A stretch of 64,000 bases of DNA from Candidatus Eiseniibacteriota bacterium (GCA_016710095.1 JADJLL010000008.1:138505-202504); one strand, 5' to 3'; shown: positions 42,977 through 51,747, counted from the stretch's first letter. The notes: generated by a model not told the origin, from the sequence alone. Numbers and translations: made by a program.

Positions 42977-43533
42977 GCCTCACCTCCGGGCCGGTTCCAC
43001 GGGAACTCCCCGCGACCGATGGCGTCACGCAGACGCTTCATGCAGCGCGACCAACGCTGAAGCAGCGCGACGTGCGACTGGCCGGTCGTTCCGGCCAGCT
43101 GCTTGAAGTCGACGCCGGCTGCGCGGGCCTCGGCCAGTTCCACGCAGGGCGCCTGATGCATGCGGAAGTACTCGAGAATGAGGAACGCGCGCGCCTCGAC
43201 CGCTTCTTCGATCGCGAGCAGCTCCCTTCGCGTGGAGTCATCGAGCGTCACGGCATGCTCCTCGAGCACCGGCTGCGTCGGGGGTCGCCGAGAACGCGTG
43301 CGCATGCTGCTGACGGCCGCGCGTCGCGCGATCACCGCCACGAGCCCTTCCATCGACACCGGCGCGCCGGACCGCTCGAGAAAACGCACCAGGCTCAACA
43401 GCACGTCCTGGGTGACGTCCTCGATGTCCGCGCTCTCCCAACCGCGCAGATGAAATGACAATCTGCGTCGTACGGTTGTCAGGATTTCCGCCCAATCGAA
43501 TCCCCCGAGTGAGGGATCGTGATACTCGGCCAT
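42973..43533 (-). CDS. ECF-like sigma factor heading the CHAT operon
   Basis: A 186-residue sigma70-family protein. The region 2 pattern is WESADIEDVTQDVLLSLVRF followed by GLVAVIARRAAVSSMRTRSR. A C-terminal helix-turn-helix, ARAAGVDFKQLAGTTGQSHV with LLQRWSRCMKRLRDAI, corresponds to region 4. The sequence is more divergent than the ECF at 29715, like the SigZ/ECF-like groups paired with zinc-finger proteins in planctomycetes and related phyla. It probably directs transcription of its own operon. The overlap with the zinc-finger protein supports a cognate pair. Confidence 0.83.
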   Translation of the reverse strand: MAEYHDPSLGGFDWAEILTTVRRRLSFHLRGWESADIEDVTQDVLLSLVRFLERSGAPVSMEGLVAVIARRAAVSSMRTRSRRPPTQPVLEEHAVTLDDSTRRELLAIEEAVEARAFLILEYFRMHQAPCVELAEARAAGVDFKQLAGTTGQSHVALLQRWSRCMKRLRDAIGRGEFPWNRPGGEA

Positions 43534-44021
43534 GTCCTATCGTTCGGCTGGCCCGTGCGGTTCGGGCGCGGGAGGCACTACTCGAGGGGCTGCAGACAAG
43601 GATGTCGATGCCTGCCGGGGGAGCAGACCCGCACACTATTCGGACCTCTCGGTTCGAGCAAGGCATACCATTTCCTCCGACCACTAAGTCGCCGGAATAG
43701 ATTTCATGTGACATCCCCTGTCATACGAAACGAGGTCGAGCGACTAGGAAGGTGAGACCCTCGCAGACCGCGCGACTCCGGCCGGAGTGCATCCATGCCT
43801 CCCGGTCCGGCGCCCGTGGTCCGGTCGGTGCAGCGGGCGCAGGTCGTCTTCGAGTTATTTCGGGGGAAAGGCTCGTCTGATGATCGGCGGACCCGCATCC
43901 AGGTCCGCCGAGCGGCCACTACTGCTGGTCGTCCAGGCGTCCGCTGCTTCGTCCGTCCCGCCGCGAGGGTCCCGGCGGGAGGGCTTTGCGCCCGAGGGGC
44001 GCTCCCCTATCTTCGGGCCAC
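43534..44021. other. Gene-free 488-base divergent promoter region
   Basis: Lies between the CHAT operon (minus) and a TPR-like membrane protein gene (plus). Its local base composition is less GC-rich near 43640-43740. It contains the inverted repeat TGACA-TCCCC-TGTCA at 43709-43723, about 176 bases upstream of the sigma gene. I see no convincing small gene; short open frames here lack ribosome sites. Confidence 0.5.
43709..43723. promoter_or_regulatory. Operator-like inverted repeat
   Basis: TGACA (43709-43713) and TGTCA (43719-43723) are exact reverse complements with TCCCC between. It lies in an AT-richer part of the divergent region between the CHAT operon and the gene at 44022. Five-base arms can arise by chance, so function is uncertain. 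Confidence 0.3.
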
Positions 44022-44783
44022 ATGTCCGACCCCACTCCCGCTCCGCCCGACGCGCCCGCCGCCGCGACTCCGGTCTCGGAGTTCGAGCGCCGCCTCGAAT
44101 GGTCCGCGATCTCGACCTTCGTGTTCATCGCCATTCTCCTGGCGCTGCTCGGTATGGGGCTCTCGTCGCTCTTCATGAAGCCGTGGCACCCCGTGGGGCT
44201 GGGTGACGACCCGGACGTGGTCGCGGCCGCCGCGCTGCTCGCCGGACCGGCGAGCGCCACGACGAACGGGCTGCGCTGGAGCGCGGCCGCGCTGGGCGGC
44301 GAAGTTTCCGACGGCGCCCCGGGCACCGACCTGACGCGCCGCGCCTCGGCCGCACGGCAGAAGTTCGAGGCCGCGCACGCGCGCCATCGCCGCGACCCGC
44401 GCCCGCTCGCGGGGATCGCGGCGCTCGAGATGATCGCGCACGACTACGCGAAGGCGGCCGGGCACTACCGGCGCGCGTGCGAAGCCGCGCCGCGCTACGG
44501 CGAAGGCCGGCTCGGCGCCGGCGTCGCGCTCGCGCTGCAGGCCGACCGCACGCCGGAGACGTGGCAGTCGCGCGCGCTGCGGCTCCAGGCGATCGCCGAG
44601 TTCGCGATGGTGGACTCCACGCTCGCCGAGTACCCGCTCGCGACCTACAACCGCGCGCTCGTGCTGCGCGACGCCGACCGCCCCGCGGACGCGGCGTTCT
44701 GGGCGGGGCGCTACCTCGCGCGCGACGGCTCGAGCGCGTGGGCGGAGCGCATGCGCGCGATCGCGGGAACGCCGGCGCGCTGA
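44022..44783 (+). CDS. Membrane-anchored TPR-like protein
   Basis: A 253-residue protein. A proline/alanine-rich N-terminus is followed by one TM helix (STFVFIAILLALLGMGLSSL, about residues 30-50). Helical repeats follow in the C-terminal 150 residues: AGIAALEMIAHDYAKAAGHY, RRACEAAPRYGEGRLGAGVA, SRALRLQAIAEFAMVDSTLA, NRALVLRDADRPADAAFWAG. The repeats have TPR-like alanine/glycine packing positions, so it is probably a periplasmic scaffold. Family not recognised. It is convergent with sppA, and a short GCCGGCT-CGAA-AGCCGGC hairpin (44791-44808) lies between them. Confidence 0.75.
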   Translation: MSDPTPAPPDAPAAATPVSEFERRLEWSAISTFVFIAILLALLGMGLSSLFMKPWHPVGLGDDPDVVAAAALLAGPASATTNGLRWSAAALGGEVSDGAPGTDLTRRASAARQKFEAAHARHRRDPRPLAGIAALEMIAHDYAKAAGHYRRACEAAPRYGEGRLGAGVALALQADRTPETWQSRALRLQAIAEFAMVDSTLAEYPLATYNRALVLRDADRPADAAFWAGRYLARDGSSAWAERMRAIAGTPAR

Positions 44784-44790
44784 ACGCCTC

Positions 44791-44808
44791 GCCGGCTCGA
44801 AAGCCGGC
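44791..44808. terminator. Small hairpin between convergent genes
   Basis: GCCGGCT (44791-44797) and AGCCGGC (44802-44808) pair perfectly around a CGAA tetraloop. No U tract follows on either strand, so termination is only inferred from its place between two convergent genes. Confidence 0.4.
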
Positions 44809-44817
44809 CCGGAAGCG

Positions 44818-45801
44818 TCAGTCCGCGACCCACTCCCACGCCGCGTCGTCGCGCACCTGCGCGCCGCGCCAGTCGGGCATGCGCGTCTCGCGCAGGATCG
44901 CGCCGCGCACCCAGCCGCCGAACGCGCGCTCGAGCAGCGAACCGCGCGGCCGGCGGAACTCGCGCAGCCGGATCTTCTCGTAGCGCGAAACGCCCGCGCG
45001 CTCGCGCGCGTCCGCGAGCGCCGCGTCGAGACCGCCGATCGCGTCGACCAGTCCGCGCTCCAGCGCGTCGTCGCCGAACCACACGCGGCCCTGCGCGATC
45101 TCCTCGACGCGCTCGGGCGACAGCTTGCGTCCTTCCGCGACGCGCGCCTTGAACGCGGCGTAGCTGCGGCCGATCGCGGAATCCGCGGCGGCCTGCATGG
45201 CGGGCGACCAGTCGCGCGCGGTCGAGAACCCGCCCATGTACTCGCCGCGGTCGAAGTCTTCCTGCCGCACGTGCTGCTTCGCGTACGCGCCCTCGAACGA
45301 GGGCTTCACGTAGAGCACGCCGATCGAGCCCGTCGCGGTGTGACGGTCGGCGTAGATGCGGTCGGCGTGCATGGCGATGTAGTAACCGCCGCTCGCCGCG
45401 ACCGAGCCCATGGACACGATCAGCGGCTTGCCGGTCTCGCGCTTGAGCCGGACGATCGCGTGATCGATCAGGTTGCTCGCGACGACCGAGCCGCCCGGGC
45501 TCTCGACGCGCATCACGACCACCTTCACCTCGCGCGCACGGAACGCACGCTCGAGCTGTGCGATCAGCGTTTCGCTGCCGAGCACGGCGCCGCTCACGAT
45601 GCCGCCGCCGCTGCGCCCTTCCTCGATGCCGCCGGTCGCGTAGACGACCGCGATCGGCGTGCGCTCGGTCCACGTGACGCGCGCGCGCTCCACGCGCGAC
45701 AGCTCCACCGAACGCGGCTTTTCGCCGAGGCCGGAGAGCTTGCCCGCTTCGCGCCATGCGTCGTCGCGATAGGCGACGCCGTCGAGCAGGCCCGCATCCA
45801 C
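44818..45801 (-). CDS. sppA: SppA signal peptide peptidase, C-terminal part (frameshifted gene)
   Basis: Serine protease domain of an S49 peptidase. The conserved segments are VVVMRVESPGGSVVASNLID and IVSMGSVAASGGYYIAMHAD, where the serine in AASGGYY is the catalytic nucleophile. TATGSIGVLYVKPSFEG and GRVWFGDDALERGLVDAIGG follow, both standard for SppA. It continues the gene starting at 47203 after a one-base shift near 45801-45802 (GG), where GWTSADL would join VDAGLLDG. The frame opens with a GTG at 45801, but no ribosome site supports an independent start. The enzyme cleaves remnant signal peptides in the inner membrane. Confidence 0.9.
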   Translation of the reverse strand: MDAGLLDGVAYRDDAWREAGKLSGLGEKPRSVELSRVERARVTWTERTPIAVVYATGGIEEGRSGGGIVSGAVLGSETLIAQLERAFRAREVKVVVMRVESPGGSVVASNLIDHAIVRLKRETGKPLIVSMGSVAASGGYYIAMHADRIYADRHTATGSIGVLYVKPSFEGAYAKQHVRQEDFDRGEYMGGFSTARDWSPAMQAAADSAIGRSYAAFKARVAEGRKLSPERVEEIAQGRVWFGDDALERGLVDAIGGLDAALADARERAGVSRYEKIRLREFRRPRGSLLERAFGGWVRGAILRETRMPDWRGAQVRDDAAWEWVAD

Positions 45802-47203
45802 CGAGGTCCGCCGACGTCCAGCCGCGGCCGTCGAGGACGTGCGCGAAGCGCTCGCGCCCGATCTTGCGCGACGCGGCGACCGAGCGCAGGAACAGTTCCT
45901 GGCGCTGGTCGAGCGTGCGCTGGATCACGATCGAGTCCGGCGCCGGCGTGCGATCCACGCTGTAGTTGCGGTACGCCGACTTGAACGCGCCGACGCTCGC
46001 GCGGTCCATGCGGACGCCGTAGCGCTCGAGCATCTCGCGGTAGTAGCGGCGCTCGGTGCGCAGGCCGAGTCCGGCGAAGATCGCCTCCTCGGACGCGAAC
46101 GCGCGCGTGCACGCGCTGGCGAGGTACAGGTCGCCGCGGCCGCCGCCCGATTCGAGCGACGCGACCACGGGCTTGCCGGCGTCGCGCAGCTTCTCGATGC
46201 GCGGTCGCAGTTCTTCGAGCTGCGCCATGCCCGCGACGCCCTGCAGGTCGAGCATCACGCCGCGCGTGAGCGGGTCCTCGAGCGCGCGGTCGAGCTGCGA
46301 GGCCACCGAGCGGCTTCCCACCGTGGACACGTCGCCCATCAGCGAGCCACCCGCGGCTTCGTCGGCGAGGATGCCGCCCGCGCGCACGTACGCCACGCGG
46401 CGGTCGCCGCGCGAGGTGAAGCGCGTTCGCTCTTCGCCCGAATGCGCGGACACCGCCCAGCGCTCGTTGGTCTTGTCGCCGTCGCGCATCGCGCCCGAGT
46501 TCGACGTCGCGCCGCGCAGGCCGCGCAGCGTGACGCCCATGCGCCATTCGTCGTGGCCGCGCGTGGCGACCGCGAGCGCGAGCCCGTCGATCGGCTCGCA
46601 CTCGAGTCCGACGCGTGTGCGCGCCCACGCGCGCGGTTCGTCCTCGCGCGCCGAAAGGTCGGCGGTCAGCGTGAGCCGCGTGCCGCGCCCGTGCGCATGC
46701 GCGCGATCGAACGCGAGCGGACGCACGGCGATCGCCGTCGTCCATTCGCGAGCGAGCCGCGCCCCGTAAGGCTTCGGCTCGAACGCGTGATCGACTTCGC
46801 CCGCGAGCGAGAGCCACGCCACCGGGCGCGAGAGCGCCGAGAAGCGATGATCGCCGCGGCGCGTGCCGAACTCCGACACGCGGTAGCCCGACCAGCCGAA
46901 ACGCAGCGCGTCGCCGCCGCCGCCGAGCGCCATGCCCCACGTGCGGCGATGACCGGGTGAGTCCTGCACGTACGCGCCGAAGCCGCCGGCGTACGCCTGC
47001 GTGGCGAATCCTTCGCGGCGACCGTCGAGCCCCGACCATTCGAGGCGCCACTCGGCGTCGTGACGGGTGGACAGCGCCGCGGGCAGGAACTGCGCGGCGC
47101 GCGCGTCGTCGAGCGTGGCGATCGAGTAGTCGGCGACCGAAGACTGCGCGAACGCCGGGGCGGCGCTCGCAACCAGCGCGAGCGCGAGCACGAAAGTGCG
47201 CAT
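45802..47203 (-). CDS. sppA: SppA signal peptide peptidase, N-terminal part with extra beta-rich domain
   Basis: The ATG at 47203 opens a signal peptide (MRTFVLALALVASAAPAFAQ). About 250 residues of alternating beta segments follow, rich in W, Y and G (WRLEWSGLDGRREGFATQAY, ALRFGWSGYRVSEFG, TRLTLTADLSA). Canonical SppA proteins do not have these. Then comes the first S49 repeat, with LTRGVMLDLQGVAGMAQLEE, PVVASLESGGGRGDLYLASA and RASVGAFKSAYRNYSVDRTP. The lysine in GAFKSA corresponds to the catalytic lysine of E. coli SppA. Lysine and serine of the dyad are thus on opposite sides of the frameshift, so the intact protein is needed for activity. Confidence 0.85.
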
Positions 47204-47214
47204 GGCGAATCCTG

Positions 47215-48102
47215 CTATTGGGAGACGGTGACGCCCGTGCGCGGGCAATGCGGCGCGAGCGGGCACTGCGAGCAGCGCGGCTTCTTCGCGTTGCACACGG
47301 CGCGGCCGTGAAGAATGAGCCAGTGCGAGAAGAGCACCCAGGATTCGAGCGGCACGAGCGGCTGCAGCGCGAACTCGATCTTCACGGCGTCCTGCTCGGC
47401 CGTCAGGCCGAGACGATTCGAGAGCCGCGTGACGTGCGTGTCCACGACGATGCCCGACGGGATGCCGAAGGCGTTCCCGAGGACGACGTTCGCGGTCTTG
47501 CGGCCGACGCCGCGCAGCGCGGTGAGCGCGTCGAGGTCGCGCGGCACCTCACCGCCGTGCTTGGCGACGATGTCGGCGCACGCCTCGCGCACGGACTTCG
47601 CCTTGTTGCGGAAGAAGCCGGTCGAGCGCACGAGCTCTTCGATCGCTTCCTGCGAAGCGCCCGCGAGCGCGGCCGCCGTCGGGTACTGAGCGAAGAGCGC
47701 GGGCGTGGTCATGTTCACGCGCTCGTCCGTGCACTGCGCCGAGAGGATCGTGGCGATGAGCAGCTGCAGCGGCGTCTCGAAGTTCAGCGCGCACTTCGCA
47801 TCCGGGTAGTGCTCGCGCAGCAGCTGGAGCAGCGTGGCGACGCGGACGGGATCGGGCGTGAGCGATTTCTTTCCCTGCACGGGGTTCACCTTGCGTGGCG
47901 CCAGCGCGGCCTTCTTGCGAACGGCCTTCTTCTTGGCCGCGCTCTCCGCGGGGCGCGCGCCCTTCAGCGTGTGCGCGGCGCGCGGAGCGCGGCTGTCGCG
48001 CGTGCGCGACTGTCCCGGCGCCGACCGCACGCGCGGCGACGACGGCACTCGTGGCGAGCCGCCATTGCTACCGCGGCGTGATCGGGGAGATTTGCGTGGC
48101 AT
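47215..48102 (-). CDS. nth: Endonuclease III
   Basis: Base-excision-repair DNA glycosylase/AP lyase for oxidised pyrimidines. The core reads LLIATILSAQCTDERVNMTT, LRGVGRKTANVVLGNAFGIP (HhH motif with the catalytic lysine in GVGRKTA), then VVDTHVTRLSNRLGLT with the catalytic aspartate. It ends with the 4Fe-4S cluster ligands in CNAKKPRCSQCPLAPHC. The 295-residue protein has a basic 90-residue N-terminal tail (PRKSPRSRRGS, AKKKAVRKKAA) that could bind DNA; E. coli Nth is 211 residues. The ATG at 48102 is the likely start but a later one is possible. sppA starts 11 bases downstream, so both may be cotranscribed. Confidence 0.95.
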   Translation of the reverse strand: MPRKSPRSRRGSNGGSPRVPSSPRVRSAPGQSRTRDSRAPRAAHTLKGARPAESAAKKKAVRKKAALAPRKVNPVQGKKSLTPDPVRVATLLQLLREHYPDAKCALNFETPLQLLIATILSAQCTDERVNMTTPALFAQYPTAAALAGASQEAIEELVRSTGFFRNKAKSVREACADIVAKHGGEVPRDLDALTALRGVGRKTANVVLGNAFGIPSGIVVDTHVTRLSNRLGLTAEQDAVKIEFALQPLVPLESWVLFSHWLILHGRAVCNAKKPRCSQCPLAPHCPRTGVTVSQ

Positions 48103-48181
48103 GACGGCGCGGAGCGTAGGGGGGCGACGGGGCGCGGCGCAACACGGGGTTCGCGGCCCGCTCGGTCGCGAGCGATCGGGC

Positions 48182-48201
48182 AACTGGTCGCGCGACCAGT
48201 T
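48182..48201. promoter_or_regulatory. Perfect 20-bp palindrome (operator-like), copy 1
   Basis: AACTGGTCGCGCGACCAGTT is a perfect palindrome without loop. It lies 80 bases upstream of nth, in the 282-base gap between nth and the barrel gene at 48385. Its near twin is at 48251-48268. Absence of a loop favours a dimeric protein site over a terminator. Confidence 0.65.
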
Positions 48202-48250
48202 CCGCGATGCGCGCGTCGCACGCGTCGCAACTGTTCCGGCGTTGCTCGAA

Positions 48251-48268
48251 ACTGGCCGCGCGGCCAGT
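48251..48268. promoter_or_regulatory. Perfect 18-bp palindrome (operator-like), copy 2
   Basis: ACTGGCCGCGCGGCCAGT is a perfect palindrome differing from copy 1 by a symmetric T-to-C / A-to-G change. The centres are 68 bases apart, about 6.5 helical turns. Paired compensating changes show that the symmetry itself is conserved. Confidence 0.65.
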
Positions 48269-48384
48269 CTTGTTCGCTCACATCGAACGCGTGCGTGTCG
48301 AGCGCGTCGCCCGAAAACTCGAACGCGCCCCGCGGTCCATTGACCACGAGGCGCGCCGGTTGCCGAGGGAAACCAACCCGATCC

Positions 48385-49152
48385 TCAGAATCCCCAGGCG
48401 AGTCCCAGACGAAGGCCCATGCCGTCGGCGCTGACCGATTCGCGGTACGTGCCACCGGTGAGGACGTTGTCCACGTCACGGTTGAGTTCGCCGCCGTTCA
48501 CGTACAGCTCGCCGGTGACGCGCGTGCGTCCCGACAGCGGCAGCGCGGCGCCGCCCCACAACTGCCAGCCCCAGCCGCCGAACGTGCCGTCGTACGTGTC
48601 GCCGGTCTGGTAGTTCTCGGCGCTCAGGCTCAGCACTTCGTATCCGGCCGCGGCGCCGAAGTAGGGCACCACGCCGAGATCGTCGTCGGCCGAGATCTGC
48701 ACGAACGCCATCAGCGGGAAGAAATTGTAAGAAGCGCTCGAGAGATCGGTGCGCACCTCGATCGGCGTGCCGCCCGGGCCGATCTCGCTGTGGCTCACGC
48801 TCGAGGCCTTCTCGGTCTTGTGCGCCCAGTCCACGCCCACGCCCAGCTGGATGTGGTCGTCGATCATCGGGCCGCCACGAATGCCGAGCAGGAAGCGCTT
48901 GGACGCGTCTCCGTCGGGATCGTAGTAACCGAGGTGGATCTGGCTGACGCTCGACGAGCCGATCGTGGAGCGCGATCCGCGCGCACGGTAGTGCGTGCCC
49001 AGCAACTGCACATCGGGCGCGGTGGTGACCGCGGCCAGGCTCGGCGTGGGCAGTACGAACTCGGAAGTCGTGGTGACGGCTTCGGCGCGGGTGACGGTGA
49101 TGGCCAACAGCGCCGCGGAGATCGCGGCGTGACGCAGGTTGCGAGTGTTCAT
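48385..49152 (-). CDS. Outer-membrane beta-barrel protein
   Basis: A 255-residue predicted outer-membrane protein. The signal peptide (LRHAAISAALLAITVTRAEA) is followed by a short linker, then about ten strands: SQIHLGYYDPDGDASKRFLL, HIQLGVGVDWAHKTEK, SYNFFPLMAFVQISADDDLG, VVPYFGAAAGYEVLSL, GWQLWGGAALPL. It ends GLRLGLAWGF with the terminal Phe expected for Bam-dependent barrels. The pattern resembles OmpW/OMP_b-brl families. Cargo or function unknown. It is divergent from the gene at 49391. Confidence 0.83.
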   Translation of the reverse strand: MNTRNLRHAAISAALLAITVTRAEAVTTTSEFVLPTPSLAAVTTAPDVQLLGTHYRARGSRSTIGSSSVSQIHLGYYDPDGDASKRFLLGIRGGPMIDDHIQLGVGVDWAHKTEKASSVSHSEIGPGGTPIEVRTDLSSASYNFFPLMAFVQISADDDLGVVPYFGAAAGYEVLSLSAENYQTGDTYDGTFGGWGWQLWGGAALPLSGRTRVTGELYVNGGELNRDVDNVLTGGTYRESVSADGMGLRLGLAWGF

Positions 49153-49390
49153 GGGTTCCTCCCCTGCCGGCCGGGGTCTGCCGGGCTCGGTGTCACCAAC
49201 GCTCTGGCACGCGCCGTGCCGAAGAGTGTCCGCGCGCGCAACGTCCTGTCGTGAGCGCGCGTAAAGCTAGTCCATTTCGCTCCGCGTGGGTGTGAGGTTA
49301 CGGTCAGCCCGTTGCCAAGTCGCGCAATGTGTCGCGAGACCGCCGCACTCCTTCCGGCCAGGCCGCCACCCCCTGCCCTCTGGTACAGAC

Positions 49391-50305
49391 ATGACGCGTT
49401 ATAAGTTGCTTTTATTCCCGGCTGCGCCGGGGGCGGCTTCGCCGCTGTCAGCCGCCCTTCTCGCCGCCGCGCTCGTCCTCTCGGCTGCGCCGGGCATGGC
49501 ACGGGCCGACGCCGCGCACGGTCCGACGCTAGCCGTCGAAGACACGATGCGCACGGACATCTCCGAAGTGCTCGTGCACGCACCCCGCGTGACGCTCGAC
49601 GAAATCCTCGACCGCGTGCACCGGGGCGAGATGCGTCGCGATTCGGCGCTGCGCGACCAGAGCTACCAGATGGCCGTGCGCGTCGTCCGCGACACCGACG
49701 GCAAGAAGAAGCCCGTGCTCGTGCAAGAGACGGTGGACCGCGTGTACATGCGCAAGCCGAACCAGTCGCGCACGGTCCGGTTGCGCGACTGGGAGTTGAA
49801 GCCGAAGAAGGACGAAAACGGCGAACACAAGGGCGTCACCGTCTCGACCGGGAACGACGCGGACATGAGCGAGGAGATCGTGAACTTCGCGTTCCGCCCC
49901 GCGAACCGCGGCGAGTTCAAGTTCCGCATCGTCGGACGCGAACTGCTCGGCGATCACCTGATCTACAAGATCAAGTTCGAGCCGCGCTCCGCGCTGGACC
50001 AGTTCAATCCGAGCGGGCTCGTCTGGGTGGACACGCACGAGTACGTGATCGTGCGGCAGCAGCTCGAGCTGCGTCAGTCACCGGTGCCGTTGTTCCTCAA
50101 GGGCGTGCGCGGCGTGGTGATCGAGCGCCAGCGCCAGGGCGACTTCTGGGTGCTGTCGCGCATCCTCGCGCGCATGGACATGACGATCCCGATCCCGGGG
50201 TTCGGCCGCTCGTTCGACTTCGGCATCCAATACTCGGACTACCGGATCAACACGGGGCTGCCGGACTCTCTGTTCGCGACCGCGGCGAAGGGAGCGCGCA
50301 AATGA
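49391..50305 (+). CDS. LolA-like exported protein
   Basis: A 304-residue exported protein with signal peptide (about residues 1-38). The body has LVQETVDRVYMRKPNQSRTV, FKFRIVGRELLGDHLIYKIK and GLVWVDTHEYVIVRQQLELR, with a final IPIPGFGRSFDFGIQYSDYR. The 'sGlvWvd...yvivrqq' strand run is characteristic of LolA-like/DUF4292-type proteins, which bind lipids or lipoproteins in a half-barrel. It overlaps the downstream barrel gene by four bases, suggesting a periplasmic/outer-membrane pair. Confidence 0.7.
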   Translation: MTRYKLLLFPAAPGAASPLSAALLAAALVLSAAPGMARADAAHGPTLAVEDTMRTDISEVLVHAPRVTLDEILDRVHRGEMRRDSALRDQSYQMAVRVVRDTDGKKKPVLVQETVDRVYMRKPNQSRTVRLRDWELKPKKDENGEHKGVTVSTGNDADMSEEIVNFAFRPANRGEFKFRIVGRELLGDHLIYKIKFEPRSALDQFNPSGLVWVDTHEYVIVRQQLELRQSPVPLFLKGVRGVVIERQRQGDFWVLSRILARMDMTIPIPGFGRSFDFGIQYSDYRINTGLPDSLFATAAKGARK

Positions 50306-51666
50306 GCCGGCTTTCTTTCTTCGCGCTGCGCGCGGCTCTCGTGGCCGCGACACTCGCTGCGTGCCTCGCGCCTTCGGTCGCGCGCGCGCAGGGCGCGCCG
50401 TCGGACTCGTCGTTCGACGCGTACGTGCGCGGGCTGTCGGATTCGACGGACGCGTTCTTCGGACTCACCGCGGCGCCGCCCGACACCGCGGGACTCGACA
50501 GCGCGCTCGCCGCGGGACTGGCGAAGCCTCCGGGCGCGGCGACGGGACGCCGCACGTCGTGGCGGCCGTCGCTCGGTCATCGCCAGGCGTTCAATCGCGC
50601 GCTCGGCGTGGCGCTCGGCGCGAACGCCGGCGTCGGGGCTTCGCGTGAGTGGGGCCGCGTGAACGGCTGGGCCGACTACGCGAACGGCCCGAACCTCTGG
50701 CTCGGCGGCGGCTCGTACTCCAAGCGCTGGGGCGGCGAAGAGGACGAGGACCTGAACTACGGCCTCGGGCTCTCGGTGAGCCGCGGCTGGTCGGCGTTCG
50801 ATCGCGACCACTTCGACCGCCTGTTCGATTCGGGCTACGCGCTGCTCTACGGCAACGACCGCAACCACTACTACCGGACCGACGGCGCGGGCGCGTCGCT
50901 GACCTTCGGACGCAACGGTCGCTGGGGCACGCTCCAGTACCGCAACCAGCTCGAATCGCCGCTCGCGACGACGGCGTCGTGGAACCTGTTCCGCGCCGAG
51001 CCCGCGGTGTTCGAGAACCGCGCGGCCGCGTTCGGGCGCGCGAGTGAGACCAAGATCACGCTCGGCGGCCGCGTGCCGCGCATGCCGGTGACGCTCGAGG
51101 CGCAGTGGTGGGGCGCCGGCGGTCCGCTCGGCGGCGACTTCGACTATTCGCGCGCGCGTTTCGCCGCGGGCGGCGCGTTCCCGCTCGGCGAGCTGTTCGC
51201 GCTGCTGCCGCAGGTGCACTACGGACGCGTGACGGGCGACGTGACGCCGCAGAACGCGTTCTACCTGGGCGGCGGTCCCGGACTGCGCGCGGCGGACGGC
51301 AAGTCGCTGCAGGGCGCGGGCGCGGCGGGCGCGTGTCTCGAGGTGCTGCTGCAGGACGACTTCCTGCACGCGTTGCACCTGAGGCAGCCGCCGACGTTCC
51401 CGATCCAGCTGTCGGCGTTCGCGGGACTCGGCGCGGCGTGGGGCTACGATCCCGTCACGGGGCTCGCGAGCGCGACGAGCGCGAACTGGCCCGAGGCGCG
51501 CGAGTGGCAGCCGGAGGTCGGCGGCGCGGTGCTGTATCGCCCCGGCATTCCGCAGCCCGACTACTTCGTGCGCATCGCGTACGCGATGCCCGTGGGGCCG
51601 GGAGATCGCGAAGGACGCTTCGCGCTGTCGCTGGGCACGATGCTGTCGTCGCTGCACAAGCGGTAG
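50302..51666 (+). CDS. Large outer-membrane beta-barrel protein
   Basis: A 454-residue exported protein: signal peptide (ALRAALVAATLAACLAPSVA), a short linker with SSFDAYVRGLSDSTDAFFGL, and about 16 or more strands (PNLWLGGGSYSKRWGG, NYGLGLSVSRGWSAF, KITLGGRVPRMPVTLEAQWW, YFVRIAYAMPVGPGD). The C-terminal strand FALSLGTMLSSLHKR is close to the end. It has the look of a BamA/patatin-type surface barrel end, with FYLGGGPGLRA as in Omp85 proteins, but without POTRA domains. Function unknown. Probably co-expressed with the LolA-like gene; a terminator follows at 51748. Confidence 0.78.
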   Translation: MSRLSFFALRAALVAATLAACLAPSVARAQGAPSDSSFDAYVRGLSDSTDAFFGLTAAPPDTAGLDSALAAGLAKPPGAATGRRTSWRPSLGHRQAFNRALGVALGANAGVGASREWGRVNGWADYANGPNLWLGGGSYSKRWGGEEDEDLNYGLGLSVSRGWSAFDRDHFDRLFDSGYALLYGNDRNHYYRTDGAGASLTFGRNGRWGTLQYRNQLESPLATTASWNLFRAEPAVFENRAAAFGRASETKITLGGRVPRMPVTLEAQWWGAGGPLGGDFDYSRARFAAGGAFPLGELFALLPQVHYGRVTGDVTPQNAFYLGGGPGLRAADGKSLQGAGAAGACLEVLLQDDFLHALHLRQPPTFPIQLSAFAGLGAAWGYDPVTGLASATSANWPEAREWQPEVGGAVLYRPGIPQPDYFVRIAYAMPVGPGDREGRFALSLGTMLSSLHKR

Positions 51667-51747
51667 CGCGAACGCGCGGCCTCCGGTCACGCGCGGCACG
51701 CGCGGCACGCGCGGCCGGAGGCCGCGGCTCCCGCCATCCCAACTCAA

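Noticed and set aside
43709..43723. Treating the TGACA-N5-TGTCA repeat as a proven operator
   Set aside because: Five-base arms are too short to be significant alone. Listed only as a low-confidence site.
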